20,249 bases of DNA from Polaromonas sp. YR568 (GTDB taxonomy: Bacteria > Pseudomonadota > Gammaproteobacteria > Burkholderiales > Burkholderiaceae), in NCBI GenBank assembly GCA_945871335.1, contig CAMBWM010000011.1, forward strand, positions 1-20,249, read 5' to 3'. This document shows, piece by piece, positions 7,175 through 13,650 of this stretch; position 1 is the first letter of the stretch, and each line of letters starts with the position of its first letter. The translations under genes and the position numbers were made by a program. Below the pieces are notes generated by a model that was given only the letters and a program-made list of their open reading frames with translations, was not told the DNA's origin and did no database searches.

Positions 7175-7466
7175 GATGACCTCGGCTAAGAATCCAACAT
7201 ATGCCGAAGTCTATGGGAGTTTCGTGTAATTTCAATTGCCAAATGCCCTTGGATTGAGGACTCGATCAATTTGGCATCAATCGCTCCAAAAGTCCAATGT
7301 GTTGGCTAGGGACTGAGGGTCGGTTTACGCTTGTTCGCGCATCCGTGGCGGACGGCAGAGCGGTGATGGTCTACTAAGATGGCCATGACATGGAAAACGC
7401 CAGGCGGGAGATTCTCAATACAGTCTTAGATGGTTAAGTCCGGCGTAATTTTTTTAGATCACCATG
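7175..7466. other. intergenic region, no gene supported
   Basis: About 290 bases between two minus-strand genes. It must hold the promoter of the amidotransferase gene, but no convincing -35/-10 pair was found. It contains one inverted repeat (7237-7276) and a T-run near 7448-7454 without a preceding stem. Reading frames here are very short and lack support. Confidence 0.5.
7237..7276. repeat. inverted repeat in the intergenic region
   Basis: TGCCAAAT (7237-7244) and ATTTGGCA (7269-7276) are perfect eight-base arms separated by 24 bases. They lie about 60-100 bases upstream of the glutamine amidotransferase start. The arrangement could be a pair of regulator half-sites or an RNA stem; no T-run follows. 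Confidence 0.4.
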
Positions 7467-7787
7467 TCAATGGGTCTTGGTCAAGCGTTCGCCAACTGAT
7501 TCTTCATGAACAAAAATGATTCTTTTCGGAGATATCGTTTGATCGTAAATCACTGGACCTTTGTATTCAAAGGTGGCCATTTCCAAAAATTCTTCTGAGG
7601 ACTGCCGTTGTTCAATATGCAGATTTGCCAAAGTGAGTCTGTCATCGCGAATTCTTTTCTTCAGCTTCAAAAACACCGCCTTCATTTGTGGTGCATCTTC
7701 TGCGTGATGTATCCACTGCCACGCTTCTCCCGCAGGTATGCGGCGACCTTTTCCTGACCGATTGACCAGCATATACGTGATTTTCAT
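7467..7787 (-). CDS. small protein of unknown function downstream of the Rrf2 regulator
   Basis: Hypothetical cytoplasmic protein of 106 residues that I do not recognise. It is rich in basic and aromatic residues (MKITYMLVNRSGKGRRIP, KLKKRIRDDRLTL, KRIIFVHEESVGERL). It has no signal peptide, membrane segment or cysteine, and looks like a mixed alpha/beta single domain. I place the start at the ATG 7787, with AGGGGG four bases upstream; a TTG at 7805 would give six more residues and overlap the Rrf2 stop. The stop of the Rrf2 gene lies 14 bases upstream of the ATG, so the two genes are almost certainly one operon, and a partner role with the regulator is possible. Confidence 0.7.
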   Translation of the reverse strand: MKITYMLVNRSGKGRRIPAGEAWQWIHHAEDAPQMKAVFLKLKKRIRDDRLTLANLHIEQRQSSEEFLEMATFEYKGPVIYDQTISPKRIIFVHEESVGERLTKTH

Positions 7788-7791
7788 CAAT

Positions 7792-7797
7792 CCCCCT
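7792..7797 (-). promoter_or_regulatory. ribosome binding site that decides the start of the small unknown gene
   Basis: AGGGGG on the minus strand, four bases before the ATG at 7787. It supports this ATG over the TTG at 7805. Confidence 0.55.
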
Positions 7798-7801
7798 AAC
7801 T

Positions 7802-8314
7802 TCAAGCAGCGAGGGCATTCATGAAATTAGGCAAATCAAAAACAGAGTTGGGGGCTTTGGGTGCCAACCGTATTTCAAGGGGCTTGAAGTGGGTCGAGAG
7901 TCGCGGTGCAGTAGCTTTTTTGTCGATTTGGGACGAATGTTTGGTGATGTCAGTGATGGGGTAATTCTGCAAAAAGTGTTGCTTGATTTGATGGAACTCA
8001 AGGCATATTTGTTGACTGACTGAATGTTCCTGCGTCCGGATTCCAGCGCTCGGTTCGTCTTCCTGCTCAAAGCATTTGACAACGTCCCACACCGAAATTT
8101 CATCAACAGACTTCTGTAAAAGGTAGCCACCGCCAGGCCCGCGGTTGGCCATGACCAATTCATTTTCCTTGAGGTTTTTGAGCAAATTTTCTATGTAGGA
8201 AATGGACAACCTCAGTTGCAGCGATAACTGCTTGGAGTTGACTGCCTGATTTGGGTTGGAGCTGGCAAGCAGCGCGATCATCTTTAAGGCTTGTACAGCA
8301 CGAGCATTGAGCAT
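7802..8314 (-). CDS. Rrf2-family transcriptional regulator lacking the Fe-S cysteine triad
   Basis: DNA-binding regulator of the Rrf2 family (relatives IscR, NsrR, CymR), 170 residues. The winged helix-turn-helix occupies about residues 1-70: ALKMIALLAS at the start, SKQLSLQLRLSISYIENLL as recognition region, and the family wing NRGPGGGYLLQKSVDEISV, followed by WDVVKCFEQ. IscR and NsrR bind an Fe-S cluster through three closely spaced cysteines around residues 92-106. Here only Cys81 and Cys104 are present, so a cluster of that type is unlikely; a thiol or small-molecule signal as in CymR-like members is an alternative. The tail after residue 120 is basic and not recognisable. AGGAG precedes the ATG at normal distance. 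It is divergent from the MerR-type gene and leads a two-gene operon with the small unknown protein. Confidence 0.88.
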   Translation of the reverse strand: MLNARAVQALKMIALLASSNPNQAVNSKQLSLQLRLSISYIENLLKNLKENELVMANRGPGGGYLLQKSVDEISVWDVVKCFEQEDEPSAGIRTQEHSVSQQICLEFHQIKQHFLQNYPITDITKHSSQIDKKATAPRLSTHFKPLEIRLAPKAPNSVFDLPNFMNALAA

Positions 8315-8431
8315 TAAAACTCCTGTTTACTTTTCGGAAGTTGTAATCTAGCATCTTTCCAGATTTATATATACAATCCAGAAAAATAATGCAATTTATC
8401 TATTCAATATTTACTCAATAAAAGATTTTTC
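8315..8431. promoter_or_regulatory. AT-rich divergent control region between Rrf2 and MerR-type regulators
   Basis: About 117 very AT-rich bases serving both genes. It includes a TATATATA core at about 8366-8373 flanked by GATT and AATC, and a direct repeat TCCAGA at 8358-8363 and 8377-8382 (19-base period). No promoter pair matches consensus well on either strand, which would fit activator-dependent promoters. Binding by either regulator is inferred from position only. Confidence 0.4.
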
Positions 8432-9418
8432 ATGAAAACCTCACTTTCTTACCCCCATAAAATTGGTGCTGTGTCCAGCCTGAGCGGCGTACCCGCACCC
8501 ACTTTGCGCATTTGGGAGTCAAGGTATAACTGTTTTACCCCCCACAAAACAGAAGGCAAACATCGCCTTTACAACGACGACGACGTGTTGAAAGCGACGC
8601 TGCTGAAAAGGCTCACCGAAAATGGCCACAGCATCAGCAGTGTGGCAGCCCTCACGTGCACTGCGCTTAACGACTTGCTGCAACAGCAGCAGTCTGCCAA
8701 CCAAAGAAAACAGCTCACTGCGCACCCGGGTGGCACGGTGTCCATGGCCGTGGTGGGCCTGACGCTTGCAAGCCGAATTGAGTCGAAGAAATTCACTTTA
8801 GGCTTTCATCACCACTCTATCCAGGTGACCGACATCTACAACACCCTCAGCCAAGCGCTGGAGAGCACCGGGCAGCACAAGCCACAAATTTTGCTCATTC
8901 AATGCAACTCATTACACGCAGGCATTCAAGTCGATATTCATCGTCTGGCAGAGATGCACGGCGCCGTACAGGTGATTGTGTTGTACAGCTTTGGGCAAGA
9001 GCCCATCATTGCGGCCATGAAACGCTGCGGAATGATTGTGCGCAGAGACCCCATCAGCGATACTGATTTGGCAGACTTGGTTAACTCAGTCCTCCTGATT
9101 GATCCCGCACAAAGTGCAGCGGGATTAAATCCTGGAACATTGATACCGCAGCGCAAATTTAACGACCTGACCCTCATGCGCGTGTCTGGCATTTCCACCA
9201 ATGTGCTGTGTGAATGCCCCCGACATGTGGCTGAAATCATCGCCCAATTGGCCAACTTCGAACAATACAGCCATGATTGCTTGAATAAATCCAGTGAAGA
9301 TGCACACATACACGCTTACCTGAGCTCTGTATCTGGCTCCGCCCGCGCATTGTTTGAATCTGCCTTGGAGATGGTAGCCAAGCATGAAGGAATTGATTTG
9401 GAGAGCCTTTCCAAATGA
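8432..9418 (+). CDS. MerR-family regulator with degenerate B12-binding-like domain and a C-terminal CxCPxH segment
   Basis: Transcriptional regulator of 328 residues. Residues 9-80 form a MerR-type DNA-binding domain (HKIGAVSSLSGVPAPTLRIW, then ESRYNCFTPHKTEGKHRLYN). Residues about 103-225 look like a Rossmann-type cobalamin-binding/receiver-like domain as in CarH/LitR/MlrA, but the B12 lower-ligand motif (E/DxHxxG) is not seen, so cobalamin light sensing as in CarH is doubtful. The C-terminal part (about 240-328) is a further domain with CECPRH at 260-265 and the helical segment SARALFESALEMVAKHEG, which I cannot name. The nearby SOUL and fasciclin genes would fit a light or oxidative stress regulon, but no target is proven. 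A weak AAAGA ribosome site precedes the ATG. Divergent from the Rrf2 gene. Confidence 0.82.
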   Translation: MKTSLSYPHKIGAVSSLSGVPAPTLRIWESRYNCFTPHKTEGKHRLYNDDDVLKATLLKRLTENGHSISSVAALTCTALNDLLQQQQSANQRKQLTAHPGGTVSMAVVGLTLASRIESKKFTLGFHHHSIQVTDIYNTLSQALESTGQHKPQILLIQCNSLHAGIQVDIHRLAEMHGAVQVIVLYSFGQEPIIAAMKRCGMIVRRDPISDTDLADLVNSVLLIDPAQSAAGLNPGTLIPQRKFNDLTLMRVSGISTNVLCECPRHVAEIIAQLANFEQYSHDCLNKSSEDAHIHAYLSSVSGSARALFESALEMVAKHEGIDLESLSK

Positions 9419-9437
9419 TGGGGCTCTGGCATGCCCC
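9419..9437 (+). terminator. possible hairpin terminator after the MerR-type gene
   Basis: TGGGGC and GCCCCA pair perfectly around an eight-base loop, starting directly after the stop codon. It lies between convergent genes. It is followed by AAAC and only later by a short T-run, so intrinsic termination is uncertain. Confidence 0.35.
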
Positions 9438-9533
9438 AAAACTTGTTGACACTTTTCATCGCGCAGTTTGACGCTACAGTTCGACCTCATGGAGGCTGAT
9501 TTAGCGTGAAACTTTTATTTAATCAAGCGTGAC

Positions 9534-10115
9534 TTATGGCACCAACCATTCCATCTCGCCAGCAGGCGTGAGCCTAGCCCGGCGATGCCCGTCTTTGCTC
9601 AAGGCTAACCAGTCCATTGTGGTCACTTTAAAGTTCAAAACTGCTAAGTGATGCCCCCGCAGAGCTTCGACGGTGTTTCCCCCTGTGGCTTTGATGGAAG
9701 ATTGGATATGTCCGGGTGGAAATGCGCTCAGATAGTCGGCACAAGCGTGTGATTGCCTCACGCGTTCCCAGGCAGCATTGACTTGTTCACCTTCAAATTC
9801 AACCGTGGCCAGCGCAGACACTCGCAACTGCCAATTTAGGCGCTTGCTCCAAAAAGTCAATTGAGCTAACGGTTGCACCGCAAGTTCTGAACATTTGGGA
9901 GAACGTGCATCGGTATAGACGCGCAATGCCCACAAGGGTGCATCTGCATGCCTGATCACTACTGTCCGCGCTTGAGGACCACTTTGGCCAATGCCCTGTG
10001 TCGCTAGAACGGGTGTACGCCATTCGTGGTGCCGGTCATGCGGCGCACGCGTCAGCTCTTGCCACAAACGCACACCCAATTGATCGAGAGGTAGTTCTAA
10101 ATTGTCTTGTGGCAT
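9534..10115 (-). CDS. pyridoxamine 5'-phosphate oxidase-like flavoprotein (FMN-binding split barrel)
   Basis: Cytoplasmic protein of 193 residues with the FMN-binding split-barrel fold of the pyridoxamine phosphate oxidase family. FMN-contacting motifs seen are ARTVVIRHAD and VYTDARSPKCSEL, followed by AQLTFWSKRLNWQLRVSALA and the helix DYLSAFPPGHIQS. Compared with true PdxH (about 210-220 residues), the C-terminal substrate-binding R-x-H-R/W-x-x-x-R-x-P region ends differently (LTPAGEMEWLVP). It is therefore better called PNPOx-like (Alr4036-type) than PdxH; a flavin-dependent redox role is likely but the substrate is unknown. No strong ribosome site precedes the ATG. It follows the HNH gene by about 50 bases on the same strand and is convergent with the MerR-type gene. 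Confidence 0.85.
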   Translation of the reverse strand: MPQDNLELPLDQLGVRLWQELTRAPHDRHHEWRTPVLATQGIGQSGPQARTVVIRHADAPLWALRVYTDARSPKCSELAVQPLAQLTFWSKRLNWQLRVSALATVEFEGEQVNAAWERVRQSHACADYLSAFPPGHIQSSIKATGGNTVEALRGHHLAVLNFKVTTMDWLALSKDGHRRARLTPAGEMEWLVP

Positions 10116-10166
10116 AAAAATATAGGATGACTTTAGAGGCGCTAGAGCAAGGAGCTCTGTGAAAAA

Positions 10167-10517
10167 TTAAAACTGACCTTTGCTCCGGCTGCGCCTTGTT
10201 GGGGGGTTAAATTCGCTTGGTTTGTTTTGAACCCAGTGGATGAATCTTGCTATCTCAGGATGAGCTCGCAGCGCCTGTGGCGTGGGGTAATGCCGCGCCA
10301 ACTCGGTTTCTGTGAACAAGGCATGAACTTGCTTGTGGCACGCTCGGTGCAAGAGCACAGTGGTTGCACCACCCCGTGATTTAGGGATCAAGTGGTGTGC
10401 GTCTCGCAAAGCTGGTGGAATGGGTCGATCACAGAGTTCGCAAACCGCCAGCTCTACAACCTTCAATGGCTGAGAGCGCGCCGCAGACTGCAGCCGTTTG
10501 ATACGACCTTGTGCCAT
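10167..10517 (-). CDS. small HNH nuclease-like protein
   Basis: Protein of 116 residues with a zinc-stabilised HNH (beta-beta-alpha metal) fold. The zinc-ribbon pair CELC is at 26-29, the catalytic strand AHHLIPKSRGG at 40-50 and the second half LHRACHKQVHALF at 56-68. These positions match an HNH endonuclease with C-x2-C and a C-H-x3-H second metal pair. Free-standing HNH proteins of this size are often nicking or homing-type nucleases, but many chromosomal ones have no known target. AAGG lies only two bases before the ATG, so translation may be weak. No restriction methylase, intron, intein or phage gene is near, so a defence or mobile role is not supported. Possibly co-transcribed with the PNPOx-like gene. 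Confidence 0.83.
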   Translation of the reverse strand: MAQGRIKRLQSAARSQPLKVVELAVCELCDRPIPPALRDAHHLIPKSRGGATTVLLHRACHKQVHALFTETELARHYPTPQALRAHPEIARFIHWVQNKPSEFNPPTRRSRSKGQF

Positions 10518-10847
10518 TGCCTTTGCTTCAATATCTATGGGATGTCAATGAACTGTTTGAGCCAAGACCAAGGCTTCCTGATACCCGAATCGGTGGCACG
10601 GTTGATCGCAGGTACTAACAATTATCGAGCGGCAGCGTCAAACGGCGATGTGAAAATTGTCTAGCGAATTAGGGGAATAGCAACGTTCATCGGGATCAAC
10701 CTATTGTTTTGACATTACTTTTTGATGCTGGCCTTGATGGCCGATCACGCAAAGACCGCTCAGTCTGCATGGAGACTAATTAGTAACTCACAATAGGATG
10801 CCACATTTTTGGCGCTTCAGGTAATCCTGATTTATATGGACCTTCTC
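10518..10847. other. divergent intergenic region between HNH and fasciclin genes
   Basis: About 330 bases that must drive the HNH gene leftwards and the fasciclin-SOUL genes rightwards. It contains a ten-base palindrome ACTAATTAGT (10775-10784) and a TTGACA (10709-10714) without a partner -10 box at the right distance. The short open frame around 10547-10663 has no recognisable product and no ribosome site, so no gene is called. Confidence 0.45.
10775..10784. promoter_or_regulatory. palindrome upstream of the fasciclin-SOUL unit
   Basis: ACTAATTAGT is a perfect ten-base palindrome about 65 bases before the fasciclin ATG, a position suited to a regulator site. No regulator can be assigned; the nearby MerR-type protein is one candidate by proximity only. 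Confidence 0.3.
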
Positions 10848-11303
10848 ATGAAAAAGACATTGATCGCTGCAGTTTTAACACTCGGCGCGGCATTCAGCGT
10901 ACAAGCCAAAGACATCGTTGATACGGCCGTGGCGGCCGGTAATTTCAAAACGCTAGCAACGGCACTCACCGCTGCTGGCTTAGTTGACACCCTCAAAGGA
11001 AAAGGCCCATTCACGGTTTTTGCACCTACAGACGCCGCTTTTGCAAAGATTCCTAAAGCCGACTTGGATGCCTTGCTCAAAGACAAGGCCAAGCTCACAG
11101 CCGTGCTCACCTACCATGTGGTCGCCGGCAAAGTGATGGCGGCAGACGTCAAAGCAGGCAAAGTTAAAACCGTGCAAGGCTCTGAACTCACCGTCTCCAC
11201 TTCTGGCGGTGTCATGGTCGACAAAGCAAAAGTCACCGCCACGGACATCGTGGCCGACAACGGCGTGATCCATGTCATTGACAGCGTGATCATGCCCAAG
11301 TAA
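10848..11303 (+). CDS. secreted single-domain fasciclin (FAS1/beta-Ig-H3) protein
   Basis: Exported protein of 151 residues. A clean Sec signal peptide ([20 protein letters not shown], cut before KDIVD) is followed by one complete FAS1 domain. Family motifs are [35 protein letters not shown], the [10 protein letters not shown] box and the closing [18 protein letters not shown]1 domains mediate adhesion or bind small hydrophobic ligands; in bacteria such single-domain forms are periplasmic or secreted and of unclear role. I start at 10848 because the signal peptide begins there; an ATG at 10836 and a TTG at 10809 are in frame upstream. The stop lies 11 bases before the SOUL gene, so the two form an operon. 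Confidence 0.92.
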   Translation: MKKTLIAAVLTLGAAFSVQAKDIVDTAVAAGNFKTLATALTAAGLVDTLKGKGPFTVFAPTDAAFAKIPKADLDALLKDKAKLTAVLTYHVVAGKVMAADVKAGKVKTVQGSELTVSTSGGVMVDKAKVTATDIVADNGVIHVIDSVIMPK

Positions 11304-11314
11304 AAAGACTGACG

Positions 11315-11968
11315 ATGCGTTTGCTGTTTTGTTTTTTGGGGGGCTTAATGGCCATGAGTGCTTCATTGGCTATCGAAGAACCTAAATATAAAATTCTAGG
11401 CCAGGAAGCTGGGTTTGAATTGCGCCAGTACGCTCCATTCATCGTTGCAGAAACTTGGGTGGATGGCGATATGGACGCCGCTTCAAGCAAGGGTTTCCGA
11501 ATCATTGCGGACTATATATTTGGCAACAACAAAGCTCCCCAGAGCACGCAAAGCAGCAAGATTGCAATGACAGCACCAGTGACACTGGTGCCTGATGTTC
11601 AGCCTCTAAAGCTCGACATGACGGCACCAGTCTCGGTGCAACCTGCCGTTGATGCTTCAACTTGGGCGCAGACTAATCGCTGGCGCGTGCAGTTTGTGAT
11701 GCCTGATAAGTACACCTTGGAATCCCTTCCACTGCCGAACAACGGTGCGGTAAAACTGCGTGAGGTGCCCGCTAAAACCGTGGCTGTTGCAAAGTATTCA
11801 GGGTTTAACACTGACAGCCGCATTCGCAAAGAAACCCAGGCACTGACCGACTGGGTGCAAGCACGCAAACTGGTGCCTTCTGGCCCCCCGCAACTGGCGC
11901 GCTATGACCCACCATGGGCCTTGCCCATGTTGAGACGCAATGAGATACAGCTTGAAATTAAAGATTGA
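11315..11968 (+). CDS. SOUL-family haem-binding protein, exported
   Basis: Protein of 217 residues in the SOUL/HEBP family, which binds haem or other tetrapyrroles in animals and plants. The N-terminus has a short signal peptide (MRLLFCFLGGLMAMSASLA). Family hallmarks follow: EEPKYKILGQEAGFELRQYA, GFRIIADYIFGNN, the repeated block KIAMTAPV and KLDMTAPVSV, the strand WRVQFVMPDKYTLESLP, and the C-terminal ARYDPPWALPMLRRNEI. Full domain length suggests an intact protein, probably periplasmic. It is the second gene of a unit with the fasciclin gene (11-base gap). Ligand identity and role cannot be read; bacterial SOUL genes are sometimes found in light-responsive gene sets (general knowledge, not shown here). 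Confidence 0.93.
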   Translation: MRLLFCFLGGLMAMSASLAIEEPKYKILGQEAGFELRQYAPFIVAETWVDGDMDAASSKGFRIIADYIFGNNKAPQSTQSSKIAMTAPVTLVPDVQPLKLDMTAPVSVQPAVDASTWAQTNRWRVQFVMPDKYTLESLPLPNNGAVKLREVPAKTVAVAKYSGFNTDSRIRKETQALTDWVQARKLVPSGPPQLARYDPPWALPMLRRNEIQLEIKD

Positions 11969-12079
11969 GTCGATGTTGGGGTGACGATTTAGAAGTAACA
12001 GTAAAAACTCAATACACTTTCGTGCAAGCACAGACGTGGTGACGCCGACCTCGTACAAGTAATTTAAAAAGGAGTATTG

Positions 12080-13519
12080 ATGATCTATCCAAATACACAA
12101 CTTTTCATCAACGGCCAATGGTGTGATGCCGCTGCAGGCGAATCGCTTGTTGTTTTCAACCCCGCTACTGGCAAAGAAATTGGCCGTGTTGCGCATGCCC
12201 GCATCCCTGATTTAGACCGTGCTTTGCAAGCTGCACAGAAGGGCTTTGAAACATGGCGTGACATCCTGCCCCTTGAGCGCAACAAAATCATGCGTAAGGC
12301 AGCGAGTTTGATGCGAGAGCGAGCTTCCGACATTGCAGCCATGCTGACCCAAGAACAAGGTAAGCCGCTGATGGAAGCCAAGGGTGAAGCCATGGCAGCC
12401 GCCGACATCATTGAATGGTTTGCCGATGAAGGCCTGCGTGTATATGGTCGCATTGTCCCATCTCGCTTTAACTTGTCAGCGCGTCAAATGGTGATCAAAG
12501 ATCCGGTTGGGCCAGTTGCTGCCTTCACGCCATGGAACTTTCCAATCAACCAAGTGGTTCGCAAAATGGCAGCCGCCTTGGCCTCAGGTTGTTCGATGAT
12601 TGTCAAAGCGCCCGAAGAAACGCCCGCTGCTCCCGCAGCGCTTATTCGCGCTTTTGCAGACGCAGGTTTGCCAGAGGGTGTTCTAGGCTTGGTTTATGGC
12701 ACGCCAGCTGAAATTTCTAACTACCTCATTCCTCATCCCATTATTCGAAAGATTACCTTCACTGGTTCCACGCCTGTTGGCAAGCAACTGGCTGGACTGG
12801 CGGGTCAGCACATGAAACGTGTCACGATGGAATTGGGTGGCCATGCCCCAGTGATCATTGCTGAAGACGCAGACATCGCACTTGCGGTGAAATCGTCTGG
12901 AGCAGCTAAGTTTCGCAACGCTGGACAAGTTTGCATCGCGCCCACTCGCTTTCTGGTGCATGAAAGCATCAAGAGGGAATTTGCTGCCGAATTGGTCAAG
13001 TACACACAAGGCCTTAAGGTGGGTAACGGTGCCACAGAAGGTACAACCATGGGCCCCTTGGCTAATCCGCGCCGCTTGACGGCCATGGCCGAATTCACTG
13101 CTGATGCGATCAAGCACGGAGCCCAACTCGAATTTGGAGGAGAGCGGATCGGAAGCGAAGGCAACTTCTGGCAACCCACCATCTTGACCGATGTTCCACT
13201 GCATGCCAAGGTTTTCAACGATGAGCCTTTTGGTCCAATGGCAGCAATTCGCAGCTTCAACACTCTGGATGAGGCCATCACAGAAGCCAATCGTTTGGCC
13301 TTCGGCCTTGCAGGCTACGCCTTCACGAAGTCGTTGAAACATGCTGATTTATTGGCGCGCCGAGTAGAAGTGGGCATGCTTTGGATGAACATGCCAGCCA
13401 TGCCATCTGCTGAAATGCCTTTTGGTGGCATCAAAGATTCAGGTTACGGTTCAGAAGGTGGACCAGAAGCCATGGATGCCTATTTGAATGCCCGCTCTGT
13501 GACCATCATGAATGTCTGA
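12080..13519 (+). CDS. NAD(P)-dependent aldehyde dehydrogenase, succinate-semialdehyde dehydrogenase-like
   Basis: Cytoplasmic aldehyde dehydrogenase of 479 residues, full family length. Key residues are visible: Asn153 in FTPWNFP, Lys176 in IVKAPEETP, the cofactor motif [14 protein letters not shown], the general base Glu251 in MELGGHAP, the nucleophile Cys285 in [11 protein letters not shown], and EPFGPMA near the C-terminus. The N-terminal [14 protein letters not shown] and [15 protein letters not shown] match the succinate-/2-oxoglutarate-semialdehyde branch (GabD-like). Exact substrate cannot be fixed from sequence alone. GGAG lies five bases before the ATG at 12080; a TTG directly before it (12077) is less likely. 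About 110 bases separate it from the SOUL gene. A short start-like remnant with its own ribosome site follows (13569). Confidence 0.9.
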   Translation: MIYPNTQLFINGQWCDAAAGESLVVFNPATGKEIGRVAHARIPDLDRALQAAQKGFETWRDILPLERNKIMRKAASLMRERASDIAAMLTQEQGKPLMEAKGEAMAAADIIEWFADEGLRVYGRIVPSRFNLSARQMVIKDPVGPVAAFTPWNFPINQVVRKMAAALASGCSMIVKAPEETPAAPAALIRAFADAGLPEGVLGLVYGTPAEISNYLIPHPIIRKITFTGSTPVGKQLAGLAGQHMKRVTMELGGHAPVIIAEDADIALAVKSSGAAKFRNAGQVCIAPTRFLVHESIKREFAAELVKYTQGLKVGNGATEGTTMGPLANPRRLTAMAEFTADAIKHGAQLEFGGERIGSEGNFWQPTILTDVPLHAKVFNDEPFGPMAAIRSFNTLDEAITEANRLAFGLAGYAFTKSLKHADLLARRVEVGMLWMNMPAMPSAEMPFGGIKDSGYGSEGGPEAMDAYLNARSVTIMNV

Positions 13520-13553
13520 TGAATCAGCAGACCCTTTAGTTTTATTCTTATCC

Positions 13554-13595
13554 AAAGGAGATGGATTGATGCGCCACGTTCTTGAATCCTACTAA
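13554..13595 (+). pseudogene. ribosome site plus eight-codon start remnant after the aldehyde dehydrogenase gene
   Basis: A strong AAAGGAG (13554-13560) sits eight bases before an ATG at 13569 that opens MRHVLESY and then meets TAA (13593-13595). This looks like the start of a former downstream operon gene whose body has been lost, or a very short leader-type peptide. Nothing further downstream on this strand resembles a protein. Confidence 0.3.
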
Positions 13596-13650
13596 GGGTC
13601 AAGCTGTTAAGCATGTAACCGAAACTTTGGTACAGCTGTGAGGTCGCTGG

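Noticed and set aside
7380..7430. 16-codon frame in the intergenic region
   Set aside because: Too short, no ribosome site and no sign of conservation can be judged.
7802..8314. Fe-S sensing IscR/NsrR assignment for the Rrf2 protein
   Set aside because: Only two cysteines (81 and 104) are present and not in the three-cysteine arrangement these sensors need.
8535..9096. CarH-type B12 photoreceptor assignment for the MerR-type protein
   Set aside because: The E/DxHxxG cobalamin-ligand motif is not found in the Rossmann-like region, so only 'B12-like fold' is claimed.
10167..10517. HNH gene as part of a restriction or anti-phage system
   Set aside because: No methylase, ATPase, toxin or phage gene accompanies it; the neighbour is a flavoprotein.
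10547..10663. Short plus-strand frame between the HNH and fasciclin genes
   Set aside because: No ribosome site, no recognisable sequence, and part of the longer open frame is antisense to the HNH gene.
10709..10714. TTGACA as -35 box for the fasciclin gene
   Set aside because: No -10-like hexamer lies 16-18 bases downstream (the bases there read CCTTGA), and it is more than 130 bases from the ATG.
12683..13342. 219-residue minus-strand frame inside the aldehyde dehydrogenase gene
   Set aside because: Its opposite strand encodes conserved ALDH motifs including catalytic Glu and Cys. The frame itself has no recognisable domain.
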